Assembly (NCBI RefSeq): GCF_000013025.1
Contig: NC_008358.1
Location: 2,604,001-2,668,000 of the forward strand
Length of the DNA stretch: 64,000 nt
From: Hyphomonas neptunium ATCC 15444
GTDB lineage: Bacteria > Pseudomonadota > Alphaproteobacteria > Caulobacterales > Hyphomonadaceae
Reading direction: 5' to 3'
The notes beneath the pieces were generated by a model. It was not told the origin of the DNA, made no database searches, and saw nothing but the letters and a program-made list of their open reading frames with translations. Numbering within the stretch: position 1 is the stretch's first letter; each line of letters begins with the position of its first letter. Shown one piece after another: positions 15,226-24,401 of the stretch. Both the position numbers and the translations under genes were made by a program.

Positions 15226-17412
15226 ATGCACCCTGACTGGCCCCTTTCGAGAGACCTTGTCCTCATCGGCGGCGGGCATACCCATGCGCTTGTCCTGCGC
15301 AAATGGGGAATGAACCCTTTGCCAGGCGCGCGGGTCACGCTGATCAATCCGGGCGCGGCCAGCCCTTATACCGGCATGCTCCCCGGCCACATTGCGGGTC
15401 ACTACACGCGCGATGAACTCGATATCGATCTGGTGCGCCTGGCACGGTTTGCGGGTGCCCGGATCGTATTCGATACCGCCTGCGGCCTGGACCTGATGGC
15501 CAAGCGGGTCCACCTCACCGGGCGCCCGCCCATCCGCTACGATGTCGTCTCGATCGACATCGGCGCTACCGCAGAACTGCCCGGTATCGAGGGCTTCACC
15601 CAGCATGCCCATTCGGTCAAACCCCTCGGCCTTTTTGCAAGCGCCTGGCAATCCTTTCTCGAGAAGGCGGCGATGCAGGGCAGACCCGCAGACTGCGCCG
15701 TGATCGGCGGCGGGGTTGCGGGCGTTGAGCTTGCCCTCGCCATGGCATACCGGCTGAAAACGAGTGGCCTGGCTGAGGCCCGCATCACCCTGATCGAATC
15801 CGGGCCCGGCCTGCTCCAGGCCACCAGCGCCGTAACCCGACGGATCTTGATGCGCGCACTCTCGCGTTCGGGCATAACCGTCCTTACCGGCGCGCAGGTC
15901 ACGCGCATCTCCAGCGGCGCAATCGCGCTTGCAGGGCGCGAAAGCCTGCCGGCGGATTTCATCGTCAGTGCGGCCGGGGCACGGCCCTACCCCTGGCTCG
16001 CGGAAACGGGCCTTGCGCACACAGGCGGCTTCCTCAATGTCGGACCAGACCTGCGCACCCTGACAGACCCGGATGTTTTCGCGGCCGGAGATTGCGCCCA
16101 CCTGACCCATGCCCCCCGTCCAAAGGCGGGCGTGTACGCCGTGCGCGCAGCGCCCATCCTGTTCGAAAACCTCAGAGCCCGCCTCAGCGGCCAGACATTG
16201 CGGGAATTTGCGCCGCAGTCTGACTATCTGAAACTCATATCCAAAGGCGACAGGTCTGCCGTTGGGCACAAACATTTCTTCACACTTTCCGGCCGATCCG
16301 TCTGGCGGCTGAAAGACCATATCGACAAGACATTCATGGCCCGCCTGCATGACCTGCCCGCCATGCGCACGCCGCCCCCGCCCCGCGTGCGCGCGCTGGA
16401 TGAGGAAGCAGAAACCCGGTCAGAGCCGCTTTGCGGAGGCTGCGGGTCAAAGGTCGGCCGCCAGAATCTGATCTCTGCCCTTTCGGGCCTGCCCCCTGCC
16501 CTGCACGCCGATACAATCACCGGGGCGGGTGATGACGCCGCCGTGCTGCGCTCAGGGGCGCGTCTTCAGGTCATTAGCACAGATCATCTGCGGGCATTCG
16601 TCGACGATCCGTATCTCATGGCCCGCATTGCCGCCGTTCATGCTCTTGGCGATGTCTGTGCGATGGGCGCTGCGCCGCAATCTGCGCTCCTCTCCCTGAT
16701 CATTCCGCGCATGAGTGACCCGATGCAGAAGGCGACGGTCGCGGAAGTGGTCGCCGCTGTAAGCGACGTACTGCGCGCCGCAGGCGCAGACCTCGTCGGC
16801 GGGCACACAAGCATGGGCCGTGAACTGACAATCGGGCTCACAGTCACCGGCTTGCTGGATGGCCCGGCCATTGGCCTCACAGGCGCCCGGCCAGGCGATG
16901 CGATCCTGCTGACTAAGCCGCTCGGAACAGGCGTGATTCTCGCCGCCGAGATGCGCGGGCTTGCCCGCGGCAAGGATGTAGAACACGCGCTCGCCAGCAT
17001 GCAGCGCCCGCTGGCCGCCGCCTCGAAAATCCTCGCCCCGGCCGCGCATGCAATGACAGACGTTACGGGTTTCGGACTAGCTGGGCACCTCATGAGCATT
17101 CTGGAGGCATCCGATGTGTCGGCCAGAATTGCACTGCCGGACCTACCTGTTCTTCCGGGTGCTGAGCAACTCTCAGCTCAGGGCATCCGCTCATCCCTAT
17201 GGCAATCGAATGCGAGCCTTGAGCCGCGTATTTCGCGTCCGGCATCGCCCATCAGTGATCTCATCTACGATCCGCAGACTGCAGGCGGGTTGCTGGCGGT
17301 TGTTCCGTCCCAAAGTGTCACCGGCTTGCTATCGGCGTTTCAGGCGGAGGGAGAGCCAGCCTTTGTGATCGGCCGAATTGAAGAGGGCCCGCCCCGCATC
17401 CTTGTCAACTGA
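15226..17412 (+). CDS. selD: FAD-dependent oxidoreductase fused to selenide, water dikinase SelD
   Basis: The 728-residue protein is a fusion. Residues 1-380 form an NADH-dehydrogenase-like flavoprotein with DLVLIGGGHTHALVL at 10-24, a second dinucleotide motif CAVIGGGVAGVELA at 157-170, and the FAD segment VFAAGDC at 284-290. Residues 400-728 are SelD, which makes selenophosphate from selenide and ATP. Its active site reads GCGSK, with Cys406 at the place of E. coli Cys17 and Lys409 at Lys20; the second cysteine of the E. coli motif is serine here. Such fusions are known in several bacteria and probably let the flavoprotein deliver reduced selenium. Its end overlaps the convergent mnmH end by 8 bases. 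Confidence 0.95.
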   Translation: MHPDWPLSRDLVLIGGGHTHALVLRKWGMNPLPGARVTLINPGAASPYTGMLPGHIAGHYTRDELDIDLVRLARFAGARIVFDTACGLDLMAKRVHLTGRPPIRYDVVSIDIGATAELPGIEGFTQHAHSVKPLGLFASAWQSFLEKAAMQGRPADCAVIGGGVAGVELALAMAYRLKTSGLAEARITLIESGPGLLQATSAVTRRILMRALSRSGITVLTGAQVTRISSGAIALAGRESLPADFIVSAAGARPYPWLAETGLAHTGGFLNVGPDLRTLTDPDVFAAGDCAHLTHAPRPKAGVYAVRAAPILFENLRARLSGQTLREFAPQSDYLKLISKGDRSAVGHKHFFTLSGRSVWRLKDHIDKTFMARLHDLPAMRTPPPPRVRALDEEAETRSEPLCGGCGSKVGRQNLISALSGLPPALHADTITGAGDDAAVLRSGARLQVISTDHLRAFVDDPYLMARIAAVHALGDVCAMGAAPQSALLSLIIPRMSDPMQKATVAEVVAAVSDVLRAAGADLVGGHTSMGRELTIGLTVTGLLDGPAIGLTGARPGDAILLTKPLGTGVILAAEMRGLARGKDVEHALASMQRPLAAASKILAPAAHAMTDVTGFGLAGHLMSILEASDVSARIALPDLPVLPGAEQLSAQGIRSSLWQSNASLEPRISRPASPISDLIYDPQTAGGLLAVVPSQSVTGLLSAFQAEGEPAFVIGRIEEGPPRILVN

Positions 17413-18487
17413 TACCAGTGAGAGCGTCGCCAGCAAGGGTCAGAACTTCCTGCGCGGCGCGATCCAGCGCATCAGGACCAAACCCCTGCAGCCGCACGCA
17501 ACCGAGTTCCGGCCGCAGGTCGCGGGCGCGCTGCCGGGCGTATTTCGGGTCATAGTGATGCGCCGCAAGTTCACGGGCAAGGTCCTCCATTCGTCCCTCC
17601 GCGGCCAGCGCATGCCAGGTCTTCAGGCGGTCTGCGGCATGGTAGGGTTTAAGGAGGTCCAGCGTCCGGGAAAGCCGGTCGCGGTCAGACGCAATATTGG
17701 CATAGGCCAGGGCGAGATAAGCTCCGCGCTCTGAGAGCGAGGCCTCCAGCCGGACCTTGGGCGCTGCACGCATCAGAGACCAGAGGACATTCGGCAGGGC
17801 TAGCCGGCCAATCCGGCTGGACTCCGCCTCGACAAAAATCGGCCGTGCCGGATCAAACATCACAAGCTGCCGGGCAATCGCGCTGTCGAAAGTTTTCTGA
17901 GACGGCTGGCAGGCGTCCAGTCCGCCAAACAGCGATCCGCGGTGCCCCGCCAGACCTTCCAGATCCATCACCTGGGCGCCGCGCGCCGCCATGCGGTGAA
18001 GCAGGTCGGTCTTGGCCGTCCCCGTATTGCCGTCCACAACGATGATACGCCGGGCCAGCACCTCGGCCGGACTGCCGGGCGCGTAGAGCAAATCCACGAC
18101 CGCGCGGCGATAAGACTTGTAACCGCCTTCCAGTATTTCGGCCCGCCACCCGATCTGCTTCAGGATCGTCGCAAATGCGCCCGAGCGCATGCCCCCGCGC
18201 CAACAATAGACCAGCGGCCTGTAGCTGCCTGGCTTGTCGAGGAGGTGGCGCTCGATGTTCAGGCCCGCGCGCTTTGCCACCAGCGCGCCGCCGATCTTGC
18301 GGGCACGAAAGGCGCTCTCCTGCTTGTAGATCGTCCCCACAAGAGCACGTTCCTCATCGTCCAGAACGGGCAGGTTGATGGCGCCGGGCACATGATCATC
18401 CTGAAACTCGCCGGGCGAACGCACGTCGATAATCTCGTCAAACGAAGTGTCGGCCAGATCGCGAAGGTTCTTCAGAACATAGACCAT
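17405..18487 (-). CDS. mnmH: tRNA 2-selenouridine synthase MnmH (SelU)
   Basis: MnmH replaces sulfur by selenium at the wobble 2-thiouridine of some tRNAs, using selenophosphate. The 360-residue product has an N-terminal rhodanese domain with catalytic Cys95 in VYCWRGGMRSGAF, then a P-loop domain with VVDGNTGTAKTDLL. This matches the family in length and domain order. It is convergent with selD, so the window encodes both uses of selenophosphate: selenocysteine and selenouridine. Confidence 0.95.
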   Translation of the reverse strand: MVYVLKNLRDLADTSFDEIIDVRSPGEFQDDHVPGAINLPVLDDEERALVGTIYKQESAFRARKIGGALVAKRAGLNIERHLLDKPGSYRPLVYCWRGGMRSGAFATILKQIGWRAEILEGGYKSYRRAVVDLLYAPGSPAEVLARRIIVVDGNTGTAKTDLLHRMAARGAQVMDLEGLAGHRGSLFGGLDACQPSQKTFDSAIARQLVMFDPARPIFVEAESSRIGRLALPNVLWSLMRAAPKVRLEASLSERGAYLALAYANIASDRDRLSRTLDLLKPYHAADRLKTWHALAAEGRMEDLARELAAHHYDPKYARQRARDLRPELGCVRLQGFGPDALDRAAQEVLTLAGDALTGIS

Positions 18488-18545
18488 ACGCCTGCCTAAT
18501 TACTCTACCGTCCCAGACAAGAGCCGTATTACCGGCGAGGGAGGT

Positions 18546-18670
18546 GTCAGGTAACGATTTCAACCTGGCCCTTTCTTGTATTTCCATGATGATTGAAATG
18601 ATTGGGTGCAGACGAATGAACCCAGACAACCTTCTGCAGAGTCGCTGCCGGCGGAAGTGTGACACCGACC
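18546..18670. mobile_element. Decayed IS6-family fragment
   Basis: The stretch matches the inside of the intact IS6-family element at about 43000-43130. Shared landmarks include an AACGATTT / AGCGATTT block, then TGATGATTGAAATGATT and CAGACGAATG in the same order and spacing. It corresponds to the transposase C-terminal coding region but has no open frame and no clear terminal repeat. It sits between mnmH and the pilus operon. Confidence 0.6.
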
Positions 18671-18941
18671 ATTCAGGCTTTAGTCTCTTCGATCCATTGT
18701 CGTGCTGCTGCTGCTTATCCTGCCCACAGGCGATTCGAGAGGCCAGCACACAATGCGGCGCGGCCAGCATCAGTTACAATGACCCGTCGTACCTCGGAGA
18801 ACAGCGGAGGGAATCCCGTCGTATTCACAAACAGCTCTGGCGTATCGCCACCAACAGGGTCAGATCTGTTATGGCACTTCCTGTACGTACAGATGATACG
18901 AAGGGAATTGCCGGCGCCATACCCTAAGGGCAGGCCGCGCC

Positions 18942-19325
18942 TCACATGGGCTGGAAGGACAGCAGAATTTTCGGAGGTGACGGGTTGGGCGTTTCGATGG
19001 CGAGGGTCGCTGACCCGAAATGCGCTCCGGAGCGATATATGCGGGCCGTGCCGTCTGCTCCCACCCGATGGGCGATACCGCTGACAGCGACTTGTGCCCC
19101 TCCCATATCCGGGCCGAGATCGACAATAATGAGGTGGGGCGCGTTACAGTTGTAATCCGCCTGTCCGGCCCATGATCCAGGCATCAGAAGAGAAAGCGTG
19201 ACTGACCCGGTCTGAAAATCGCAGTGGGGCGGCACGACGCCCGCAACTTTCAAGCGGCTGGTCGTGTCAGCAGATGCTGAGCCGACAATGGCGGTCAAAG
19301 CCCAAACAACGAATAATGCACGCAT
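18942..19325 (-). CDS. Small secreted pilin-like protein at the end of the chaperone-usher operon
   Basis: This 127-residue protein has a signal peptide (MRALFVVWALTAIVGSASA) and a mature beta-rich sequence with two cysteines (PPHCDFQTG and QADYNCNAP), a layout common in usher-secreted subunits of the SCPU or archaic pilin type. It is the last gene on this strand after the subunit encoded at 19409-20287, 83 bases downstream of it. A role as a minor or tip subunit is inferred from position; no family is recognised with certainty. Confidence 0.6.
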   Translation of the reverse strand: MRALFVVWALTAIVGSASADTTSRLKVAGVVPPHCDFQTGSVTLSLLMPGSWAGQADYNCNAPHLIIVDLGPDMGGAQVAVSGIAHRVGADGTARIYRSGAHFGSATLAIETPNPSPPKILLSFQPM

Positions 19326-19408
19326 AGCCGCCTCCGGTGCCGAAGCGCTGGACGGTAAGCGGCATGCAAAAAAAATCCGTTAATAAGACCAGCCAGCCTC
19401 GCTGGAAT

Positions 19409-20287
19409 TCAGTAAGGTGTCACCTCGACCTCGATGATATCCTTGTACGTGCCTGCAAAAGACAGAGGGCTGGGCGCCGTACGGATACCAAGGATCATTC
19501 TGTCCCCGAGCAGCGGCGTGCGGTCATTCCGGTAAACGGTCATGGCCTGCGTCAGCGAAGCGATCTGATCATCGGCCTGGACTTCATAGCGTATACCCGC
19601 CAGCCGGCGGTCTTCCGTATGCGTCAGAACCCCGCGATTCTCTGACCGGATAGTCATCTTGTACGGACCATTGGATTGAACATAAAAGCTGGCGTTGCCG
19701 CGCGCCCCGGGACGAAGGTCGCCCAGATAAACGGTCCTGTCGGCGTTCATTCCCGCAAGCGAAATTGCCGTTGAGGCCAGAACCTCAACGTTCAGGTCAA
19801 AGGGCGTCGAACCAGCCTGACTTTGAAGGCTTCCATCGTAGATATCTGCAGTCAGTTCGAACTGACGCGCGCCCCGAAGGGGCACATTGGTAAAGCTCAA
19901 TTGTGGTGTAAACTGAATTTCCTGTTCCTTTCCGGCCGGCACCCGGACGTCCTTAATGGCGAGCGCTCCGGGAACCGACACTGCGGAGCGGCGCCGTTCG
20001 ATGAATTCCAGCTCAACTCCCTGCCGGGACGCGCGGGCGCCTTGCTGGTGGAGCTGGTCCCGGATCACTACGGAGGCAACACAGTCCTCATCTCCATGGT
20101 TAGCAATCACCAGGCTGATCTGAGCGGGCCGCTGACGGGCATCGAACGGGTCAAGCAAAACGCCCGGCGCCTCAACCCGGCGAATTTCTGCTTCACATCC
20201 GGCGTCGGCGCCCTGGACAAGCAGCGCGCCAAGGAAAGCGAGCCCGGCGAGGTTTTTAGGGGAGAATGATATTCCCAAGATCGACAT
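19409..20287 (-). CDS. Usher-associated secreted subunit (SCPU-like domain), probable minor pilin or adhesin
   Basis: The 292-residue product has a signal segment (LAGLAFLGALLVQGADAGC) followed by two beta-rich halves. The second half (from about 165) resembles spore-coat-U type pilin domains, with a VYLGDLRPGARGNASFYVQSNGPYK stretch (split here by its own repeats) and a C-terminal strand KDIIEVEVTPY that could act as donor strand. The start overlaps the end of the usher gene by 32 bases, so translation is coupled. Two-domain subunits in this position of archaic chaperone-usher operons are commonly tip adhesins. That role is inference. Confidence 0.65.
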   Translation of the reverse strand: MSILGISFSPKNLAGLAFLGALLVQGADAGCEAEIRRVEAPGVLLDPFDARQRPAQISLVIANHGDEDCVASVVIRDQLHQQGARASRQGVELEFIERRRSAVSVPGALAIKDVRVPAGKEQEIQFTPQLSFTNVPLRGARQFELTADIYDGSLQSQAGSTPFDLNVEVLASTAISLAGMNADRTVYLGDLRPGARGNASFYVQSNGPYKMTIRSENRGVLTHTEDRRLAGIRYEVQADDQIASLTQAMTVYRNDRTPLLGDRMILGIRTAPSPLSFAGTYKDIIEVEVTPY

Positions 20288-22670
20288 AAGATTCTTCGCT
20301 TTCGGTTATTTTCAGATTGACGGCAAAGTCATCGCCATCGAGCCGTAATTCATAATCACCCGGCGCGATCCGCTCTAACACGAACCGGCCGGTTCTATTT
20401 GTAAAGAACGCGTAGGCTTCTCCGGATTCCTGAGATGTGAGGGTGCCGGTAGAGAGGTAAAGATCTCGCGTCTCTGACACCAGAGTGCCAACGATCGTGT
20501 AGGAAGCGTCAGAGCCGATCACGATGTTATAGCCCGAACCCGAACCCGGCATCACATCATATCTAGCAGATCCAATGTCATAGCCTGCCGGAAGATTTCG
20601 CACATCGACCCGGACAGATTGTGGGACATAAGGCTGTATGAGTGGCACCGCCACCGCGCCCAGGCCGTCCACTTTTGCAACGGCGCCCCGCGCATAACCC
20701 GCGCCCAGATCAATATCCTGGCCTCGCAGCGACTTGTGAGGGCGCACAATCGCAAACCCTTCATCGGTGCGCCGGCCCAGGGCCCATCCTTCTGGCGTTA
20801 TCCCGATACCGGTCGACACCCGGGCAGTCGTGATCTGCTCCGACGGACTGCGGCTGACATCCGGCGCCGCCATAATGTGCCTCGCGGCAATCTCGACGCG
20901 ATTACCCCGATAAAGACCATCGCCATATATGACATCCGCCTCTGGCCGGCGTTCATACCCAAATCGTCCGCTCAGATCCTTCACCTGCAGACGCGGCATC
21001 CGCTCGGCTTCCACCACGAAGAGATCATTCCGGCTGTTATAGGACGATCTTACCGCAGAGCGCTGCCCCCATCTGAGACTGACCCCGATCCGGCCTGTCG
21101 CATTCTGGGTGACGGCATCATAACCGACACTGACAAAGGTGTTCACACGCCCGAACAGCTTGCTGACAGATACGTCATATTGTTCTTCATCCGGAACAGT
21201 TCCGCGTCCACGAGAGAGACGGGCGCCTACCGTAACACTGGCGGCTGCCGGCAGCTGGACTGACGCTCTGGCGGCAGCGTCCCACTCTCGAGGCTGAATA
21301 TCCAGACCGTCCCCGAGGGTCGAAAAATGCGGCGAATAGGAGGAGGCTGCCAGCTCAAGGCTCGCGCCCAGCTCTTCTGTCACATTGAAGAAGTTGCGAT
21401 AAGTGGCCGCGAAGGCATAACCGGTTTCCTGACCCTGCCCGCCCTCTCGCGTGCTGCCGGCCATGTCCACCGAAATTCGCCCCAAGCCCGACGCTGTTGC
21501 GGCCCGCAAACCGATCGTGGATTCGCGCGCGCTCGCCTGAATATTCGCGCCCAGTGTCAGGCCCCGCGTCAGGCCGCGTTCATAGTATCCTGTAAAAGCG
21601 AGGTCGCCATCATAGTTCTCATTAGGTGTCCGTGTTTCCGACTGCAGGCCAAGCGTCCCGGAAAAGACACTTACACCCGGCTCGATCAGTCCGTCACTGC
21701 CAAACAGGGAGAGCGAGGCCACCTGCTGGCGTCCCGCTCCGTCGTCAACATAGAACTCAACATCTGCGGCCGCATCAATGAAGGGAAAGTCCCTGAGCTC
21801 ATAGCGCCCGGCAGCCAGGTTCAGTGTGCGGATAATGACTCCATTGACGACCACATCGACTGTAGCGGCCCGTTGGAGGTAAAGCCCCTGCTGGCCGCTA
21901 GGGCGAATGTCGCGGAAGGGCTGAATTGTACCAAATTGCCGGCTGACAGATAGACCGCCCAAGGTAGGTGTTGACTGGAAGCCGGTAACCGGCGGATCGA
22001 TATCGCCCGCCGAGTAACGGATGCCCCGCTCATAATCATCCTTGGAGAGAACAACGCCGTTCCGGATCAGCTCGGCGTCTTCGGTGACCCGCACATCGAA
22101 ATCGAGCGTGAAACCTTCAAAACCTCCCACATTCACAAAACCCTGGGCCGCCGCCTCGACCGGCTGGAAGCCGGCATCCCCGACATCGGTCTCATGGCGG
22201 TATTCGGCGAGCAGCGAAGCGGTGATGCCGGCCGCGGCGCGGGAGGGCGCCAGGTAATTGGCCGGATCGGGCCGCTGCACACCGGTCAGCGAGAGGATCT
22301 GCTGCCGGGTTTCCTGCTCTGTGGCAGTTATTTCCAGACGGAGCGCCTGGGAATTGTATCGTATATCAAGCCCGGCGGTGCGCAGCCTGTCCAAGCCGAC
22401 GCGGCGCTCGTCAGGCAAATTTGAAGCAATCCGGCTAAGGACATTCTGGTCGAAGGTCTTTGAGAGGAGGCCTAATAGCTGTTCCGCATCAACATTCGGA
22501 TCGGTTCGCAGCCCAACATCAGCCAGGACATTGCCCGCAAGCTGCCCATTGACCGAGACTGGAAAGGTCAGTTCCAGCGACTGAGGCGCTTCAGGAAAAG
22601 GCTCAGCGAGGGCCTTGCCCCCGCCAAACCAGGTCGCTGACGTCAGAAGAAGAGCGCGCTGCCAATTCAC
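20256..22670 (-). CDS. Outer-membrane fimbrial usher protein
   Basis: The 804-residue protein is the assembly channel for the pilus. A signal peptide (ends GGGKALAEP) precedes an N-terminal chaperone-binding domain, a long beta-barrel region with GLYLQRAATVDVVVNGV and ELRDFPFIDAAADVEFYV in the plug area, and C-terminal beta domains ending GNIILP. Length is in the usher range. It follows the chaperone gene by 26 bases and overlaps the downstream subunit gene. Lack of the usual C-terminal cysteine pair seen in gamma-type ushers fits the archaic (spore-coat-U) group. Confidence 0.9.
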   Translation of the reverse strand: MNWQRALLLTSATWFGGGKALAEPFPEAPQSLELTFPVSVNGQLAGNVLADVGLRTDPNVDAEQLLGLLSKTFDQNVLSRIASNLPDERRVGLDRLRTAGLDIRYNSQALRLEITATEQETRQQILSLTGVQRPDPANYLAPSRAAAGITASLLAEYRHETDVGDAGFQPVEAAAQGFVNVGGFEGFTLDFDVRVTEDAELIRNGVVLSKDDYERGIRYSAGDIDPPVTGFQSTPTLGGLSVSRQFGTIQPFRDIRPSGQQGLYLQRAATVDVVVNGVIIRTLNLAAGRYELRDFPFIDAAADVEFYVDDGAGRQQVASLSLFGSDGLIEPGVSVFSGTLGLQSETRTPNENYDGDLAFTGYYERGLTRGLTLGANIQASARESTIGLRAATASGLGRISVDMAGSTREGGQGQETGYAFAATYRNFFNVTEELGASLELAASSYSPHFSTLGDGLDIQPREWDAAARASVQLPAAASVTVGARLSRGRGTVPDEEQYDVSVSKLFGRVNTFVSVGYDAVTQNATGRIGVSLRWGQRSAVRSSYNSRNDLFVVEAERMPRLQVKDLSGRFGYERRPEADVIYGDGLYRGNRVEIAARHIMAAPDVSRSPSEQITTARVSTGIGITPEGWALGRRTDEGFAIVRPHKSLRGQDIDLGAGYARGAVAKVDGLGAVAVPLIQPYVPQSVRVDVRNLPAGYDIGSARYDVMPGSGSGYNIVIGSDASYTIVGTLVSETRDLYLSTGTLTSQESGEAYAFFTNRTGRFVLERIAPGDYELRLDGDDFAVNLKITESEESYVDLGNIILP

Positions 22671-22696
22671 GGAAAGTACCGGTCTCTCTGCCGCAC

Positions 22697-23437
22697 CTAC
22701 TCAGCAGGCAGAGCAGATATTTCCGCGCTGACAATCGGCTGACCGCTTAATGTTTCCGGAATATCCACCCTCAGCTTACGCCGGGCGTTGGGCATGATCA
22801 GCGGGGTTTCGAGGCCCTGAGTGCTCACGGACGGAGGTATGACCGCACTCGCGCCTTCCTCGGTCTGAAGCCGGATGTGAAACTGATCAACATAACCATA
22901 CGCGTTGCCGCTATTGGTAACCCATATATCGATCTGGTCGGGATTATCCGGGAGGGCTTCCACACCAAGGGACAGATTTGCCGTGGCGCCGGGGGGAGAT
23001 ACATAAGCGGCGGTCCCGAGCGCCATCATGACATCGATCCCCGAATTGCCTTCCGCCCGATTGCGGATCGGCAGCTGACGGAACATGACGACGTAACTTT
23101 CCATGACGTCCAGGCTGGGTGGCCCGACATACCGAACCCGGAAAGCCTGCTCCTGACCCGCCGGCACGAGGCTCTGGGGGGGGAAGACGAGAAAGTCATC
23201 GTCAGCAGGTTCCCGAACCTCTTTCCCGTCCTCCGTAATCGTGCGGCGAAACACCTCCACCTCGATGGGAAGGTCCACCGGATAGGTATTCTCGAGCCGA
23301 AGGGTGATTTCCGCGTCCGTCCCAGCTGGCGCCAGGATGTATCGCATCGGGCTTAAGCGAAACGCCAGCGCTTCGCCTGCCAGCGCGAGAGATACCAGGA
23401 AGAGCGCGCCCAGTCGGATGAGGCCCTGTATATGCAT
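22697..23437 (-). CDS. Periplasmic pilus chaperone (PapD-like)
   Basis: The 246-residue product has a signal peptide (LFLVSLALAGEALA) and the two Ig-like domains of fimbrial chaperones. Motifs include FRLSPMRYILAPAGTDAEITLRLEN at 26-50 (shown in part), DFLVFPPQSLVPAGQEQAFRVRY, and a C-terminal domain rich in asparagine and leucine. Chaperones of this type hold unfolded subunits by donor-strand complementation and pass them to the usher. A terminator hairpin lies between this gene and the major subunit upstream. Confidence 0.88.
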   Translation of the reverse strand: MHIQGLIRLGALFLVSLALAGEALAFRLSPMRYILAPAGTDAEITLRLENTYPVDLPIEVEVFRRTITEDGKEVREPADDDFLVFPPQSLVPAGQEQAFRVRYVGPPSLDVMESYVVMFRQLPIRNRAEGNSGIDVMMALGTAAYVSPPGATANLSLGVEALPDNPDQIDIWVTNSGNAYGYVDQFHIRLQTEEGASAVIPPSVSTQGLETPLIMPNARRKLRVDIPETLSGQPIVSAEISALPAE

Positions 23438-23451
23438 GTATGTTACTCCAC

Positions 23452-23489
23452 AAAAAGAAGTCGAGCCGGCTCACCTGAACCGGCTCGAC
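23452..23489 (-). terminator. Intrinsic terminator or attenuator between major pilin and chaperone genes
   Basis: On the minus strand a perfect ten-pair stem (GTCGAGCCGG with CCGGCTCGAC, ten-base loop) is followed at once by TTCTTTTTG. This is a strong rho-independent terminator. It lies 22 bases after the pilin stop and before the chaperone start, so most transcripts should end after the pilin and a minority read on, giving more subunit than assembly machinery. Confidence 0.88.
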
Positions 23490-23511
23490 CCTATGTCCGG
23501 GCGGAGCCGGA

Positions 23512-23991
23512 TTAGTTCGCCGTCACCACCAGGGTGACATCATCTTCAAAGGTGCCTGCATAGAGACCGGCCGTGCTGCCGGAGACCTGAACCCGGAAAG
23601 CGCCAGTCTGACCTGCGATGAAAGCAGACGAGCCGCTGAGGTTGGTCACCTTCGGGCTGGTAAGCTGTTCGGGGCTGAAGCTCAGACCCGACCCGCCACC
23701 ATGGGAGACGTTGTAAGCGAGCTGCTGAGAGCCGTTCACCAGGAAGCCGCCACTGGCTGAGGAGATCGTGCGGGTGAAGCCGGCCGCGGTGTTGCAGACG
23801 TAGGTAAAGCTACCCAGGGTCTGCTCTGTGCTGAGCGTCAGATCAATAATTTCAGGGTCAGCAACCGAATTGTTTACGGCTTCACAGATTACCGGCACAT
23901 CACCTTGTACGGTGAAAGTCTCAGACGAGTCAGCATGAGCGCCAAGCGCCATCGCACCGGCCGCAGCCAGCGCCAGAATAGATTTCTTCAT
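23512..23991 (-). CDS. Major pilin subunit (spore-coat-U-like)
   Basis: The 159-residue product has a clear signal peptide (MKKSILALAAAGAMALGAHA) and a beta-rich mature sequence with two cysteines (VPVICEAV and TYVCNTAAG), glycine and serine rich, ending TFEDDVTLVVTAN. The terminal alternating hydrophobic strand suits donor-strand exchange. A GGAG ribosome site lies 6 bases before the ATG. It is the first gene of the chaperone-usher operon and is followed by a terminator, as expected for the most abundant subunit. Confidence 0.75.
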   Translation of the reverse strand: MKKSILALAAAGAMALGAHADSSETFTVQGDVPVICEAVNNSVADPEIIDLTLSTEQTLGSFTYVCNTAAGFTRTISSASGGFLVNGSQQLAYNVSHGGGSGLSFSPEQLTSPKVTNLSGSSAFIAGQTGAFRVQVSGSTAGLYAGTFEDDVTLVVTAN

Positions 23992-24401
23992 TTTTTACTC
24001 CAATTACTTGGTTTGCCTGCCAACTTCTGATGACAGACGGACAGATAGACTGGAGGGGACACGCCTCACCCCCAATCCCTCTGCGCGCCGCGATGGTTAA
24101 AGATACCTTAATCATTGTCAATCGAGAATTGAGCCATTGGCCGCGCATACGCCAAGGTTCAGCGATGCCGCCATTTTGGCCATGCGTCCGTGAGTTGCAA
24201 TCGAGGCCAAATCAGAGGGGGATCGTTCTTAAATTCATGCCCCCTCCCGCGCGCCGTCTCTGTATTAATGGCAACAGATCGCCGAGGAGATGAAGTTTAG
24301 ATACCGATCGTCTGGAGCTTGCAGATGGAGGTTGCATATCGGGAAAGTAAAATAATGGAATCGTTCTCACGTGCGTCCGGCGGGCTTTCAAGACTGAGCG
24401 G
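23992..24401. other. Intergenic region with the pilus promoter; no gene seen
   Basis: This stretch separates the pilus operon start from the decayed serine hydrolase. An AT-richer part at about 24090-24125 (GATACCTTAATCATTGTCAATC) may contain the pilus promoter. No supported coding frame or repeat was found. Confidence 0.4.

Noticed and set aside
15115..16350. 411-codon minus-strand frame opposite selD
   Set aside because: Antisense to the well-supported FAD/SelD fusion gene; low-quality composition.
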